Positions 42,739-56,423 are shown, numbered from the stretch's first letter. The stretch is DNA of 64,000 nt from Desarmillaria ectypa (GCA_030407005.1 JAUDYN010000001.1:2790001-2854000), one strand, 5' to 3'. The notes: generated from the sequence alone by a model not told the origin. Made by a program: numbers and translations.

Positions 42739-45700
42739 CTAAGGTTCCTCTTTGGGGATGTCAAGTTGTGATAAAACTTGATCAATTCAATACTGGTCAA
42801 TCAAGTTTTTTCATATTTTTTTGTCTGGATTGATAATCCATTTTTGATATCCATCCTTGCATTGAGCAAGGTATGCAACATCTCCATCATCAGAATATTC
42901 ATGGTCTAGTATCTTGACCACCTCCTTGTCCTTGGTTACAATTTTTGGAATGTATAAGGCATGGTTTATGCTAGCCTTGTATTCTTTGATCACTTCCATT
43001 GCATTCATCATCTCTGTCTCTCATACCCAAGAGTTGTGCTCTCTGGTCCACCCCTTCTATTTGACTAGGTAGTCAATGACTTTCTTAGAGGGTTGTTCTT
43101 GTTTGGCACATACTCAATGAGTGTGTGAGTCTAGGATCTCTTCAATTTCATATTCTTCTTGACCATTGATGAGGTCTGGAGGAGGGGGTGGTTGCTGTTG
43201 GTTTGGGAATGAGAGTGCAACATACAGAGTCAACAATTTTTCATTGAATCAGGGATGAATCTTTCAGTGGGGTGGCAGTTTTAGCTTGTATGCTGCCATA
43301 CCTGATTTCTCGATAATTTCGAATGGTCCTGTTCATTTGTTGTCAAGTTTCTTCTTTGGCCATAGAAGATGAAGGTTGGTGGTGTTGAGCCAAACCTTGT
43401 CACTAATTTGGTATTCTCAAGGTGATTGCTTTCTCTTGTCATATTGCACCTTCATTTGTGTCACTGCTTTTTCCAAAGCATCATGAACTTCTTTATGGAC
43501 TTTGGCCATTGTTTCTGTGAATTCTATGGCTGCAGGGTTTGTGAAGCTGGTCTTTTGGATAGACTCAGGAATGAGTCAGGGATTTCATCCATATAAGACC
43601 ATAAACAGACTTTTGCTAGTGGCAGAATGAATTCTGTTATTATGAGCAAATTCTGCAAGGGGTAGCCATGTGACCCAATCCATCTATCAATGGTTGACAA
43701 AGATCCAGAGGTATTTTTCAACCTCTTGATTGACTCATTCAGTCTGTCCATCTGTCTGTGGATGGTATGCAGTGGATGCATTTTGCATGATATTCATCAT
43801 CCAGTATAATTCCTTCATGAAGAAAGATATGAATTGCAGTCCTTGGTCTGAGATGACCACTTGTGGCATTCCATGTCTTGCATATACATGGTTTTGGAGT
43901 ATATGAGCCCATCCTTCTGCAGATAATTCTTCATGGCATGGGATGAGTATGATGTTCTTTGACAAATGATCTACAATGATGAGTAAGGTGTCAAAGCCTT
44001 CTGATTCCGGAAGACCAGTGACCATGTCAATGGAAATATGGGTCCAAGGAGTATCTGAGATTGCATTTGGATGAAGAGGAGTGGCCTTTGTCTGTGTGTC
44101 ACTCTTCATTCTTTGGCAGGTTTCACATCCTTTGATGTAGGATTCAATGTCTTTTTTCATCTTTGGCCACCAATATTCTCATAAGACTAGTTCTTTGGTC
44201 TTGGTGATTCCTGGATGTCCAGCAGTAATATGGTCATGGTATTGGGCGATGATTTCTCCATGAAGAGATGAATCTTGAGGAATATAGATTCATCCATCAT
44301 ACCATAATACTTTGTTGTCTTGGGTGATGCCTCATTCATAATTGAGGGATTTCTCAATCCCTTGGTCCCATTGTGTCTTTTGTCAAGTTGCATCTCTTAT
44401 ATGCATCATTTGTTCTTTGGTTGTGGGCAATATTAATGCCCAGAAATGTTCAGGGGATAGGACAATCTTGTCTTGATTGTCTTCTTTTCCCTGGTTGTGA
44501 TCATCTCTTCAGCTGAGAAGGTCAGCCTTCTTGTTAGCGATCCCAGCTTTGTGTTGAAGAACAAAGTGGTATTCTGCTAATTCAGTGACCCACTGAGCTT
44601 GTCAGTGGTTCAGCTTCTGGGGTTTTCAGAAATACTAGAGATTTTGGTGGTCAGTCCAGATTTCAATTGTTTCTTTTGTGCCTATAAGATAATGGCACCA
44701 TTCTTCTAAAGCTAGCATGATGGCCAGCAACTCTTTGTCATAGATCTCATAGTTGCATTCAGTGACCATCAATGCTTTTGACATGAAGGCGACAGGCCTC
44801 CATTTGCCATTCTGTTCCTGGCTAAGGATGGTGCTGATGGCCCCATCACTAGCATCTGCTTCCACTCAGAATTTTCCCTCATCTGAGGGGATCATTAGAA
44901 CAATGTTAGTGGTCATCAACTTCTTGAGCTGATTAAATGCTTGTTCTTGTTCTGATCCCCAAGTCCAGTCTACCTTCCCCATCAATTGAGTGAGAGGTCA
45001 TATGATTTTGGAATAGTTGTGAATGAACTTTTGATAGAAATTCATGAATCCTAAGAAGGATTGAAGTTCCTTCTTCTTTGTTGGGGTTGGCCATTCTGCT
45101 ATCCCAGCAATCTTGACAGGATCCATTCAGATTGCATCTTCACTGATTATGACCCCAAGATATTCCATTTCGAGTACTTCAAACTCACATTTCTCTGCTT
45201 TAAGGAATAATTTGTTCTCTCAAAGATGTTGGAGAACTTGTCGAATGATGATTTGATGTTCTGACAGGGATTTTGTGAAGATAAGAATGTCATCAAGGTA
45301 AATGGTGACTTTTCCTCCAGTGATCAAGTCCTTGAAGATATCATTCATCATCCACTGGAAAGTGGCTGGTGAGTTTGTGAGGCTGAAGAACATGACCATT
45401 GGTTCAAAGAGCCCCCAGTTAGTTCTGAACATGGCTTTTTCTTCATCTCCTTCTCAGATTCATACATTATTGTATCCCCAGTGAACATCTAGTTTGCTAA
45501 AATATTTGGCTCCTCATAACTTATCGATAAGTTCTGAGATGAGGGGAAGAGGATAACAGTTTTTAATTATCATTTCATTCAGTTTGTGATAATCCTGAAC
45601 TGGTCATAAGGAGCCATCCTTTTTCTTGATGAAGAAGAAAAGAGAGGTGAAGGGGGATTTGGAAGGACGTATCCTTCCAGAGTTGAGATCTTCATCAAGA

Positions 45701-47539
45701 AACTTGTCAAGTTGTTCTTGTTCATTTCTATTGAGGGGATTAGACTTTACAGTCTAGAGTGGACTTGGTGTTTGGGGTTAGCTCAATGGCATGGTCCCAG
45801 GGTTTTCAATCTGGGAGTTTGTCAAAGCTTTCTTTAGAGAATAAGTCTCTAAAGCTTTGATACTGAGAAGGCACGAGCTCCTCAAAAGTTTTCTTCAGTT
45901 TTTCTGCATTTGCAGCTGCTGCCAGTTTGTTTGCATAGTGTACTGCTTGAAGAATGATCTCTTCTTGCATGTTGACTGCAAGAATGGTTTTGCCTTTTTC
46001 CAGTTCTTCATCTCATCTGTCTTTTTTGTTAGAGTCGGAGACCATGAAGTAGTTTTTTACACAATGACATTGTCTGAATGTCATGACTCCAAACTTTCAA
46101 TTGACTAGGGGATTATGATGTTTAAGCCAGTCATGGCCCAAGTATACTGTCTTGGAACCCAAGTCTGTGACCGCAAGGTTGATTCATTTGACATGGTCTC
46201 CAATGGTCATCTGGAGTTCCATGAATTTGGTTACATCGCCTGCCTTGTTATGGATTCTATCTGCATTGTAAACAGGAATTGGGGCAGTGGCTTTTCTGGT
46301 ATCCAACTAGTGTTGTTGGACATATGTTTGATTGATGGAACTGCCTGTGCAGCCACTATCCAACAATGCTCAGGTTGTCAATGTCTTCTTTCCCATACAG
46401 GGAGCAAGTTGGATATCCACCAAAAAGTCTCTGCCAGAGCTCTTGGTTCCATGGATATACCAGATCAGTTTGTGAAGTTCATAGAGCTGCTCACATGCAA
46501 AGCTCTCTTCATTGTTCAGGCTCTGGATGAGCTCATTGATTATCTCTCCAAGTTATTTGGGGTAAACCCAAGTGGAGAGAACAGCTTTGGCAACTGCAAA
46601 GTTCTTGGTGGCCTGAATCCCCTATAGAGTCCAGTCAACTCTGAAAGGTTGGTATCACACGTGATCATGTACCCCCTTGTTAGGTGGGATTTCAGGGTTC
46701 GGTACCCCCTTGTTAGGCAGGATTTTGAGTGTCAGGATACTGGCTTTGGACTGTTTTACTTGCCATAGTTTAAAAGCCATGTCATCCTCCTCATCAGGTA
46801 CTTCGACAATGATGGTGTTTCTGCTACTATGCCCTCTTTTTACCATCTGGGTGCTAGCGGCTTCCCCCTGTTCTTCAGCCTAAGTTGCTTTCAGAACTCG
46901 AACTATCTCAGGAGGAGATAGGACTCAGCTTGCTGCTTCTGAGGTTCCACTACTATCTGTTCTGGTGGAGTTGGCCATGGTGCCAGGTGTGAATCTTATC
47001 AGCATTGTGGTTGGCTTCACCACTAGGTTTCTCCTGACTGGACCAGATAGTGTGTGGCCCCAATCCTGGCCTTGGTGAGAGATGCTGTCCTGGTCCCCCA
47101 CTGACCCTGGTGAGGTTATTAGACTTGTCTCCCCACTCAAGAGGAGTGTGGGGGCATCCAGACTTCTAGAAAGTCTGAGGACATTCTGCCTACTAGCCCC
47201 AGTCTGTGGTTTCACCCGCATATCCAGTGAGTTTTGCTATGCTAGCTCGGTGGACTTTGTGGCAGTGCTGGCACCATCCAGCAAATCCTGCACCTCGTCA
47301 GGGGCTCAAGAATCACTATAGATTATAGTATCAGCTTCTTCTAGAAGTGTGACATACCTATTCTTTTTCAATTCTTTGTCGGTCTTTGGTCTTGGAGCTT
47401 GTGAAGTCATGTGATATATATTGTTCATCATAGGTAATTGTCTAAATGCATGTATATTAGTCTGACCTGCAGAGACTGAGGACTCACCTTTGGGAGACAT
47501 GGTCAAGCAAGAGGAATCAAACTCTTATTGACCTAATTT
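42739..47539 (-). pseudogene. E6 pol relic
   Basis: Integrase 43,735-44,160 (KGCETCQRMK, VDMVTGLPES-like core, VISDQGLQF), RNase H near 44,635-44,865, RT with YLDDILIF in 45,220-45,432, protease near 46,350, chromodomain near 43,020-43,080, and tail KILDHEYSDDGDVAYLAQ to the stop 42,739-42,741. Numerous TGA/TAG codons. Confidence 0.85.
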
Positions 47540-47544
47540 TTTGC
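47508..47544 (-). promoter_or_regulatory. E6 gag-pol frameshift cassette
   Basis: Minus strand: GCA AAA AAT TAG (stop 47,533-47,535) with canonical slippery heptamer A AAA AAT, 5-nt spacer, stem TAAGAG / loop TTTGATTC / stem CTCTTG (47,508-47,527). Position five of the stem is A-T here instead of G-C, a compensatory pair. Confidence 0.7.
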
Positions 47545-49112
47545 CTCCTCAATCTTGATTGTAGGCGGCACCACTTCATTAGTGGGCCCTACTGACTGAA
47601 TGTTCTTGAAGTCCTTTCTCTTAGGACAATCCTTCACCATATGACCCTTTTCATCATAGCAGAAACATCTGCCTTCTGCCTTATGTCAATCAATCTTCAT
47701 AGGCTTTCCCACCCCTCCATATGTTGTCCACTGACCTGTTCCAGCATCCTGACTCACCCCTGTGTTAGTCATCAGCTTTGGAGCTGAGTAACTTGTCACC
47801 CCAGTGGTGGCTTTGCCACTGGGGTGTTGTTGTTGGGTGTTGGGGCAGGAGTCCTTCTTCTGCCCATCCCAGGGCATGCCAGTGGTCTGGTCAAAGACCC
47901 ACTTGCATTGGCATTCCTCATACATTTATGAGATCTGCTCTTTCCACTCCAGATATGAACATAGAATGTTGACACCCATATTCAAGATGAAGGTCATATA
48001 GGAGGATGGTACTCCTAGATGAATGGCCTTCACCATTGTGCTGCACTTGTTCTTGTCAGTTCATTGGCCTGCCAGTTTGGCCTCTTCTTCCAGTTTCTGG
48101 AAATAATGGGAGGCAGGCTGCATTCCTATTCAGAGGTCAAACATCTGCTTCTTATGGACTTCCTTGATGGCAAGGTCTCAGAATTGACATGAGACCAGGT
48201 CGACAAAGTTGTCCCAGGCAGGATATCGGAAGTGGGCAGCAGTTCCATCATAGGAATCACCCATCCAGAATTTGGGTCTCTTGTAGACCCACCAATTCTT
48301 TGTGGCCCCTTTGAAGTGCAAGATTGCAAATAGGACCAGGTGTGATGGCACCTGGAAATAGTGTCAGAACACTTCAAAGTAGGTGATACAATCACCCACA
48401 AAGCATTCGATGTTATCATGGTCCCCTTTGAATGGGAGGGGGGCCTTGATGAGGACTGGTTTTATGCTCAAATATGGGACATTGTTGGGTGCATTGCCAA
48501 TGGGATTGGGAATAGGGTTGGGAGGGCCTCTTTCAGGAGGCAGTCTTGGGATCGAGAATCGATCCAGCCTTGGACCCGGGTAGCCTCTTGGCAGCTCCAT
48601 GGGTTGACCCCTGTCAGGTTCTTTTCTCTTGTCATTGTCATGGAGATAATCCATCATTCTCTTCTTAGCAGATTCCTCTCTTGCAAGTTTTTCACACATC
48701 TCCATGATGCATCTTTTCTTCTTGGCTAGCATGGTTTTCGTTGCTTGCTGAAGTTCTGTCATCATTGCTGTAGTAGTTGATGACCCTGCAGGGGCAGTTT
48801 CTGTAGGGGCATTCTTGGCTTCCATTTCTTCTCCCACACCTGTGAAGAGAAGACTGCCACCCTGATAGGAGTGGTAGCTGGGTTGTCATGCCTGATGATA
48901 GGGTGGGGAGTTGGGTAGGGGTCATAGTCTTGTGACTGGAGTATCAGGGGGATAGTCAGGATAATTTATGTATCGGGGCTAAGAGTAGCCCAACCCATTA
49001 TAGTGTCTGTACCCATATCTAGCCACTTTAAATATTGATATTGGGTCTATTCTCCTCCCTTCTGGTGAGCTCCAGTCACCATAGCTATTGAAGGGTATGA
49101 CCCAGCTCCTGT
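47533..49112 (-). pseudogene. E6 gag core relic
   Basis: Open piece 48,364-48,837 with GEEMEAKN, coiled-coil-like KKKRCIMEMCEKLAREESA and FKGDHDNIECFVGDCITYFEVF, then decayed capsid and knuckle (near 47,660-47,700). Frame is +1 relative to the first ORF, as in E2, E4, E7 and E9. Confidence 0.8.
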
Positions 49113-50107
49113 CATTCCTCTGTTGTCCTTAGATATAGTCCTGATACCATGTCACTAATGGCAGGGTGATAAAGTTCCCAGTTTCTGTTCACATGGATCC
49201 AGGCCCAAATTGTGACATTGGGATTCGGTCCCCATATTAGTTCTCCCCTGTTAAGGGCGAGCCACTTGTCCATATTGGGATGATGCTTGGGCCAGGCCAT
49301 TCTGGCTTTGACATCAGCTTGCCTGAGGTCCCAGGCAATAGATGTGATTGGACCAAGGATTTCTTGGTCAATGGGTGTGAGGGTGGGCCAGTTTCAGTTT
49401 GTCCCATTAGAGTTGAAGAGACTATCAGGGGTGAGGGGATGTTGGGAGGTGGGACAGACTTGGCCTTGGAGTTTGAGCTCCCTTTGGAGTCTGAGGAGAG
49501 CTTGATGATAGGGAGTGAGGATGAGGAGTCCAGATTCTCTCTGGGCCAAGGGTCTCTTCCTCAAGCCCAGGGTCCATAAGGGTGGTTTCAATCTATGTTG
49601 GGATCATTAATGTGTAAGACCCTGAGGTAAGGCTGAGCAGGTGTTGGAGAGCAGGGATAAGGGGGGTAGAGAGTATGGGGGCAGGGGGTCGTCATTCTGA
49701 GCTTGAATGTTCTGCACATATTCCTTGGCCTCAGTGGTGGTGGGTCATTCCAGCCAGTAGATTGCAGGAATTGTTCCTGCAGGATTCTGATTGGTGTCCT
49801 CAGAGGAGGACAAAGTTGTCAAGGGGGCCCAAAAGCTGACCTGGAGGCAGGATAGTGGAGCTGCCTCTCTTCTTTCCAGTCTGACAGGGGATACTCTCCT
49901 GGAAAGGACATGTTTGGGGTGAAGGGGTGGGTGGGAAGGAAGTTGTGGTTGTCAGGGTTGCCTTTCTTGGCAAAGAAGTCTTTGTGCTTCTTCTTTGTAT
50001 GCTAGTACTAGAAGGGCAGTAAAAATTATAAGGAGTGTGGCACTGCTGATTGTGACACTGAGAGTGATGGTTCGTTAGTTGTTCTAGTTGTCATTGTTTT
50101 CAGGCAT
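49113..50107 (-). pseudogene. E6 first ORF relic
   Basis: ATG at 50,107 (MPENND). Membrane segment TITLSVTISSATLLIIFTAL near 50,000-50,070; SLPIIKLSSDS near 49,500; MDKWLALNRG near 49,255. Stops present, first ones before the membrane segment. Confidence 0.7.
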
Positions 50108-50166
50108 AGATTGGTGTGTCTTTTATAGCTAGCATAGAAGATGCAGGAGGGATACCTTTTGACTAA

Positions 50167-50560
50167 TGTTATGGCCCTGTCTAACACATGACTTGGGATG
50201 TAAGCTTCTCTCTAGGCTGTCTCACATTTGGACAATCACCCTTTAATAGAGAGGTTGGCTAGGTTTTTGGTTTTGTACAGTAGAAGGTATATGAATGCAA
50301 TTTAGTTGAAAGGTAAAGTACAACAGTGAAAACTATTCTACTTATATACTGAAAGTATAGTATTATTAATAGATGAAATAGTATAATCCATGAGAAAATG
50401 GTGTGTAAGTCAAATAGATCATGGATGAATAAAAGTAAACAAGGGTATAAATCGATGAAACTAGGATGATCATCAGTGAATGTATCAATACTGACTGAGA
50501 TGAGATGTGTGGTATCATGGATATGATGCAATAAGATAAGACAATGAAAAAATTATAACA
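50167..50560 (-). repeat. E6 5' LTR (394 bp)
   Basis: Same ends and length as the 3' LTR. LTR start-site partner TTAGTTGAAAGGT versus PBS TTAGTCAAAAGGT (50,154-50,166): the only mismatch is TG versus CA, i.e. two products of one CpG. Confidence 0.9.
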
Positions 50561-53461
50561 CCACTGGGCTTGTTGTTGGTTCAGTTTTTGCAGCTTGCAG
50601 AAATACTAGAGGTTTTGATGATCCATCCAGATTTCAGTTTCTTCCTTTGCACCCATTAGGTAATGTTGCCATTCCTCCAAGGCAAGCATGATAGCCAATA
50701 ACTCCTTGTTGTATATCTCATAGTTGCATTCCATGACAGTTAGAGCTTTTGATATGAATGCAATAGACCTTCATTAGCCCCCTTGATTTTGGCTAAGTAT
50801 CATGCCTATAGCTCCTTCACTGGCATCAGCCTCCACTCTAAACTTCCTGTTGTCAGATGAGATAGCTAGAATGACATTTGTCATTATTTATTTCTTTGAT
50901 TGAAGAAAAGCCTGTTTCTGTGCTCCTTTCCATTTTCAGTTAATTGTGTTAATGGGTGTATGATTTGAGAATAATCTCATATGAATTTTTGATAAAAGTT
51001 AATAAATCCTAAAAAAGATTGTAACTCTTTTTTCTTGGTGGAAGTTGGCCATTCTGCTATCCTAGTGATCTTGACTGGGTCCATTCATATAGCATCCTCA
51101 CTGATGATGACACCCAAATATTTCATTTTCAGTACTTTAAATTTGTATTTTTTTTTGCTTTGAGAAATCATTTATTCTCTTGCAGCTGCTGAAGTACTTG
51201 TCAAATGATTTGTTAATATTCTTTCTGGGTCTTGGTGAAGATGAGGATATCATCTAAATAGATTATGACCTTTCCTCTTGCAATGAGATCCCAGAAGATG
51301 TCATTCATCATCTATTGGAATGTCATGGGTGAGTTGGTTAGACTGAAGAACATGACCATAGTCTCAAACAGCCCTTGGTTAGTGCAGAATGTGGCTTTCT
51401 CCTCATCACTGTCTTGGATTCTGACATTATTATATTCTCAATAGATATCTAGCTTGAAAAAGTATTTGGTGCTGTGCAATTTATCAGTAAGTTCAGCAAT
51501 CAAAGAGAGTGGATAACAGTTTTTGATCATCATCTCATTTAGTTTTTAATAATCCTGAACAGGGCAAAGGGAACCATCCTTCTTTTTGAAGAAGAAGAAT
51601 GGGAATGCAAATGGGAATTTAGATGGATGAATGTATCTGGAACTGAGATTCTCATCCAGAAACTTGTTAAGCTGCTCCTGTTTGGTCTGGTTCAAAGAGT
51701 AGACCTTACAGTCTAACATAGACTTTGTGTTGAGAATCAATTCAATGGTGTGATCCCAAGGTTTTCATTTGGGTAATTTATCAAAGTTCTTTTTTAAGAA
51801 TAAGTATTGGAAGCTTTGGTATTGGGGGGGGTACTAGCTCTTCAAAGGTCTTTTTGGGTTTTTCAGTGTGGGCAGCTGCTGCTAAGTCATTAGCATGGTG
51901 TACTGCCTGGATTACCAACTCCTTCTGCAGGTTAACAGGAAAATGGTCTTGCTGTCCTCTAATTCTTCATCCCAGTTGTCTTCATCATCTGCATTAGGAA
52001 GTGGAATGAGATTCTTGACACATTGACAGTGCCTGAAGATCATTCTTCCAGTTTTCCAATTAATAGCTAGGTTATAGTGCTTTAGTCAATCATGGCCCAA
52101 ATAGATTGTTTTGGAGCCTAATTCCATGACTGCAAGGTTGATCTGTTTGGTATGCTCACCAATGGTCATTCTGAGTTTGACAAACTCAGTGATGTCTCTC
52201 ATCTTATTGTGAGTTCCATCTGTATTGTATACAGGAATAGGAGCCATGGCTTTTCAGATGTCCAGGTCATGTTGGAGAATGTAGGATCAATTGATGGAGC
52301 TTCTGGTACAGCTGCTATCAAGTAGGGCCTTCATAGAGAGGATCTTTTTTCTCATATATAGAGCAAGTTGAATATCAACTATAAAGTCTCTGTCAGAACT
52401 TTTGGTCCATTAGATATACCAAATAGATTCTCAAAATTCATAGAGATATTCTTGTGCCTCTTTTCCTTTAGTTCATAAAGTTTTGATGAGATCTTCAGTA
52501 ATCTCTCTGAGATGCTTGGGATGAACCCATATGGAGAGAGCAGCTTTGGCAGAGGCCATGGTCTTGGCTGTTTGGACAGCACATAGAGTCCAATCTACTC
52601 AAAACAGCTTGTACCAGTGATGGTCAGCTATCCCCTTGTTAGGGGGTGTCTTAGGTTTGAGTGTTGGTGGTTTCTTTTTGGTCTATTGTGCTTTCCAACA
52701 GAGGAAAGCTGTGTCATCTTCTTTATCAGGTACTTCAACTATAGTAACCCTATGCCCCCTTTTTACTATCTGGATGCTAGTGGGTCCTGCCTGTTCTTTG
52801 GCTTTCTGGTCATCCAATAGGGTGTCAACACCCTCTGATGGAGTTTGAGAAGCTGGATCATAGTCCCTGTAGGCACCAGTCCTCATAGCAAAAAGTTACT
52901 TAGAGCCAGCAGGGTTGATCTGAGCTATTGGCACCAATGATTCAGCCTTCCTCTTTCCCTTCAAGTCATATAATCCAGTCTGGGATCCCAGGTCAGTGAC
53001 CTGGAAAGTGGTTGCTTTTATAGTGTCATTGGAGGATCCTCACATCATTTGGCCTTAGTAGGTGCTTGATGTATTCTCTACAGGCCCTGGTGAAGCAGGA
53101 CTTGATCTCTTTGGGGATGCTGAGACATTTGACTTCAGAGGCCTGAGAGCATCCTATCTACTTGTCTTTATCCCAGGCATAGCCCATATTATAGTGCCAG
53201 CACCACCTGGCAAATTCTGTGCTTCATCAGAGAGGCAGGATTCAGTGTAAATTGTTGTGTCATTACATTTGGTCAATGCATGGTATCAGTTTTGTTTCAA
53301 TTCTTTGGATGCATTTGAGATAGTAACAAAGTTGTTTTTTTGAAAGCTCATATGTAACAATTGTTCTACAGGTAATACATGAGTCTGACTAGTAGGGACT
53401 GAAGATGCATCACTTGGAGTCTTGGTCACACAGTGGGAATTAAGCTCTCAGTGACCTACAC
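50561..53461 (-). pseudogene. E7 pol relic (D family), RNase H to protease
   Basis: Begins abruptly inside RNase H next to the E6 LTR; the integrase half is missing. RT near 50,940-51,600 (FPFAFPFFFFKKKDGS near 51,560), protease near 52,230-52,330, linker to the TAG at 53,456-53,458. Very low CpG. It is probably the 5' part of the element whose 3' LTR is at 13,502. Confidence 0.75.
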
Positions 53462-55990
53462 TTTTACCTCCTCCATCTTTGCATTGCTTTTCTCTTCTTC
53501 TTTAGCAACTACCATTGATCACACATCCCTGTACTCCTTTTTTGGGCAATATTTTGCCATATGGCCTTTCTTGTTGCACCAGAAGTATTGGCCTTCCACC
53601 TTTTATCAGTTGACCTCCATCAGCTGCCCTTGTCCCTAATATATCATCCATCTCCCTGTGGCTGTGTCCTGTCCAGGACCTATATTTGTCATTGCCTTTG
53701 GAGTGGATAAACTTGACACCCCAGTAGTTTGCTTGCTACTGGGGTGTGGTTAGGATCATAACCCATTCTTCTCCTGATTGTCACAGAGAACTCCAGTGGT
53801 CTGATCAAAGACCCATTTATGTTGGCATTCTTCATACATATAAAGAATCTGTTTCTTCCACTCCAGGTATGAATGCAGGATATTGATGCCCATATTAGAG
53901 ATGAAGGTGGTATAGAAGCTTGGTACTCCTAGTTATACTGCCTTCACCATGCCACTGCATTCATTCTTGTCAGTCCATCATCCAGCTAACTTGGCTTCTT
54001 CTTTCAACTTTTGGAAATAGTGGCTCACCAGTTGGTTTCCCATTCAAAGGTCAAACATTCACTTCTCATAGACCTCCTTGATCACTGAGTCTCAGAACTG
54101 TTGTGTGACCAGCTTGATGAATTCTTCCCAGCTTGGGTACTGGAAATATGCAGTAGTTCCAGTGAAGTTGTTGATTACCCAGTATTTAGGTCATTTATAG
54201 ACCCACCAGTTCTTGGCCACTCCTTCAAAGTGGGAAGTCATGAAGAGTATGAGGTGTGACAGCAGCTGGAAGTAGTGCTGGAACACCTCAAAATAGATAA
54301 TGCAATTGCCTATAAACTGTTCAATATTGTCATGATCCCTCTTAAACAGCTTTAAGGGTTGGACAAGGATGGGTTTGATGTCTAAATATGGGGCTTCACT
54401 GGGTGCAACTCCTACCAGATTTGGATATAGATCTGGAGGTGCCCATCCTGGGAGTGAGTGTGAGATTGAATATTGGTCTGGTCTAGAGATAGGTTTCTTG
54501 GGTGGTTCTCAAGGTTGTCTCCATTCTGGCTGTTTTCTCTTATATGGAAATTGCCAGAACTCAGTGTGGGCATTCCTTTGGGTTTCTGCTTCTTCTAATT
54601 CTCATTGGAGCTCTTCTATCCTCTGCTCCTTTCTTGCCAGTTGTTCTTTGGCTGTCTAGATTTGCTCTTCTGCTATTGGTTGTGGTGGTTCTGTTGGGGC
54701 TGCACTCATTCCAGAGTCTTTGCCAGCACCCACAAATAGAAGGCTTCTTCCTGGGAAGGAAGAGAAGCCTGATTGTTGGACTCAGCTTGTCAGTGGGGAA
54801 TTGGGGAGGGGTCATAGTTAGTATGCTAGCATATCAGGAGAATAATTTGGGTATAGCATATATTGGGGCTAGAATGATTCTAGCCCTGCATAGTATCCAG
54901 TATTATACATAAAATTCTCAAAATCCAGCCTCTCTCCCATTGAGGTCTGGTTGGTTCCCCTCCCTTTGGGCCAATATCTGAAGGGCACATTCTAATTTCT
55001 GCTGCTCATTGTCTGTTCTAGGGTGTAGCCCAGGTACTCAATTCCCTGCAGCTGAGGAATATAACTCATTGTTTTGGTTTGCATATATTCTAGCATGGAT
55101 AGTGGCACCAGCACTGGGACCTCAAATTAGTTCTTCTCAATTGAGAGCAAGGTATTTGTCTATGTCTGAATGAATCCTTGGCCAGGCTGTTCTGGCTTCA
55201 ATGTTATTTCATCAAAGCTCCCAGACTTCACTTTGGAATGGACCAAGGAGGGCTCAGTTGGTGTTTGAGAGCTTGGGCCACTCAAAATTGGGCCCTTTGG
55301 CATTAAAGGGGTTGTCAGCATTTCTGAGAGTGGCTAAGGGTGGGGAGTCGCTGGAGATGTTGATGAGGGGGAGAGAGAAGCTGGGGATGTTGATGAGGGG
55401 GAGAGAGAACATGGAGTTGCTGTCCTCTCCAGTATCTGGCCAGAGTTCATGTTCCTGAGTGGTGGCCCAGGGGCCATATGGGTGATTGAGATAGGATATA
55501 CCTATCCTGGCATCATTCTCATATCATATCCATGCACTAGCTGGGTGGGCAGGTGTATAGGAGAGAGGTGACTCACTGGAGGTTCAGAACTTAGTCTGTA
55601 GGTTCCATGTGTATTCCTCCATGATGGAGGGTCATTCCAGCCTGGCATGCTGGATGGTCTGGTTTAGCTGATGCATTGGGAACTTGTCAGAGGAGTAAGG
55701 GATAAAGGAGATGTAGTGGTAGGAGAGGCCTTCCTCCTGAGAGGATGCCAAACTTATAGGATCCACTCTTGTGGAGGCTGGTCTCTAGGAGAGGACATAA
55801 TGGAGAGGAAAAGGAGGGGGTCTCTGTGATTATAAAACCCATTGTCAGCATAGATAGTTAAAAATTTCTTCTCCCCATATTAGGAAAATAAGTGCAGTAA
55901 AGAGCATGAGTAAAAAAAGCTCTGCCAATAGCAGTGCTGAGAGCAATGGTTCATTTTTGTCATGGCTCATTTGTCATATAGGTTGTCTCT
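53456..55990 (-). pseudogene. E7 gag and first-ORF relic
   Basis: Knuckle near 53,560-53,600; capsid-like FKRDHDNIEQFIGNCIIYFEVF near 54,280-54,345; first-ORF frame with KYLALN near 55,150, SLPLINISSDS near 55,350 and a hydrophobic segment near 55,880-55,950 broken by an indel in a T run. A 36-bp unit (GTTGATGAGGGGGAGAGAGA core) is tandemly duplicated at about 55,345-55,415. Gag is +1 to the first ORF. Confidence 0.75.
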
Positions 55991-56033
55991 TCACAGCTAG
56001 TGATGAAGAGACAGAGAGAATCTTTCAACTAAT

Positions 56034-56423
56034 TATTAGACCCATGGTCTATATGATCTGCAGATATACATAGTCTTTCAGGCTGTCTCACATTCAGACA
56101 ATCACTCTTAAGTATGGCTATAGTATGGCTATGGTCTTCTGATCTTAATGTGAAGAGTATGTGATATGAAGATTAACTTTAGTTGAAAAATGGGGAACAT
56201 ACAGTATAAACTATGTGACTTATATATAAAATAAAGACCTAAATATACAACTGTAACCATGAGATGTCTATGTAAGAAACAATGGAGATGGCATGCTTGG
56301 TGTGCAAGTATGGTGAGGCTATTATGTAACATTGCAACAGATATTGATGGGTATCAGATGTTGATTGATGAATATGATAAGATAAGATAAGATAAGGGTA
56401 AAAAATTTTAAAAAATCATAATA
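56034..56423 (-). repeat. D-family LTR shared by E7 (5') and E8 (3')
   Basis: TATTAGACCC (TGTTAGACCC decayed) to ATCATAATA, 390 bp. Left neighbour: PBS and first ORF of E7. Right neighbour: polypurine tract and pol 3' tip of E8. A single LTR thus serves two elements. Four GATAAG boxes lie in U3 (56,375-56,397). Confidence 0.8.

Larger units (their letters stand above)
42313..50560 (-). mobile_element. E6: full-length A-family gypsy element
   Basis: 8,248 bp with two 394-bp LTRs. By eye the LTR differences are again all transitions and more numerous than in E2. Flanks do not match (TGAAC left, CCACT right): left is the F LTR, right is the D-family pol, so the junctions are not a simple insertion. 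Confidence 0.9.
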
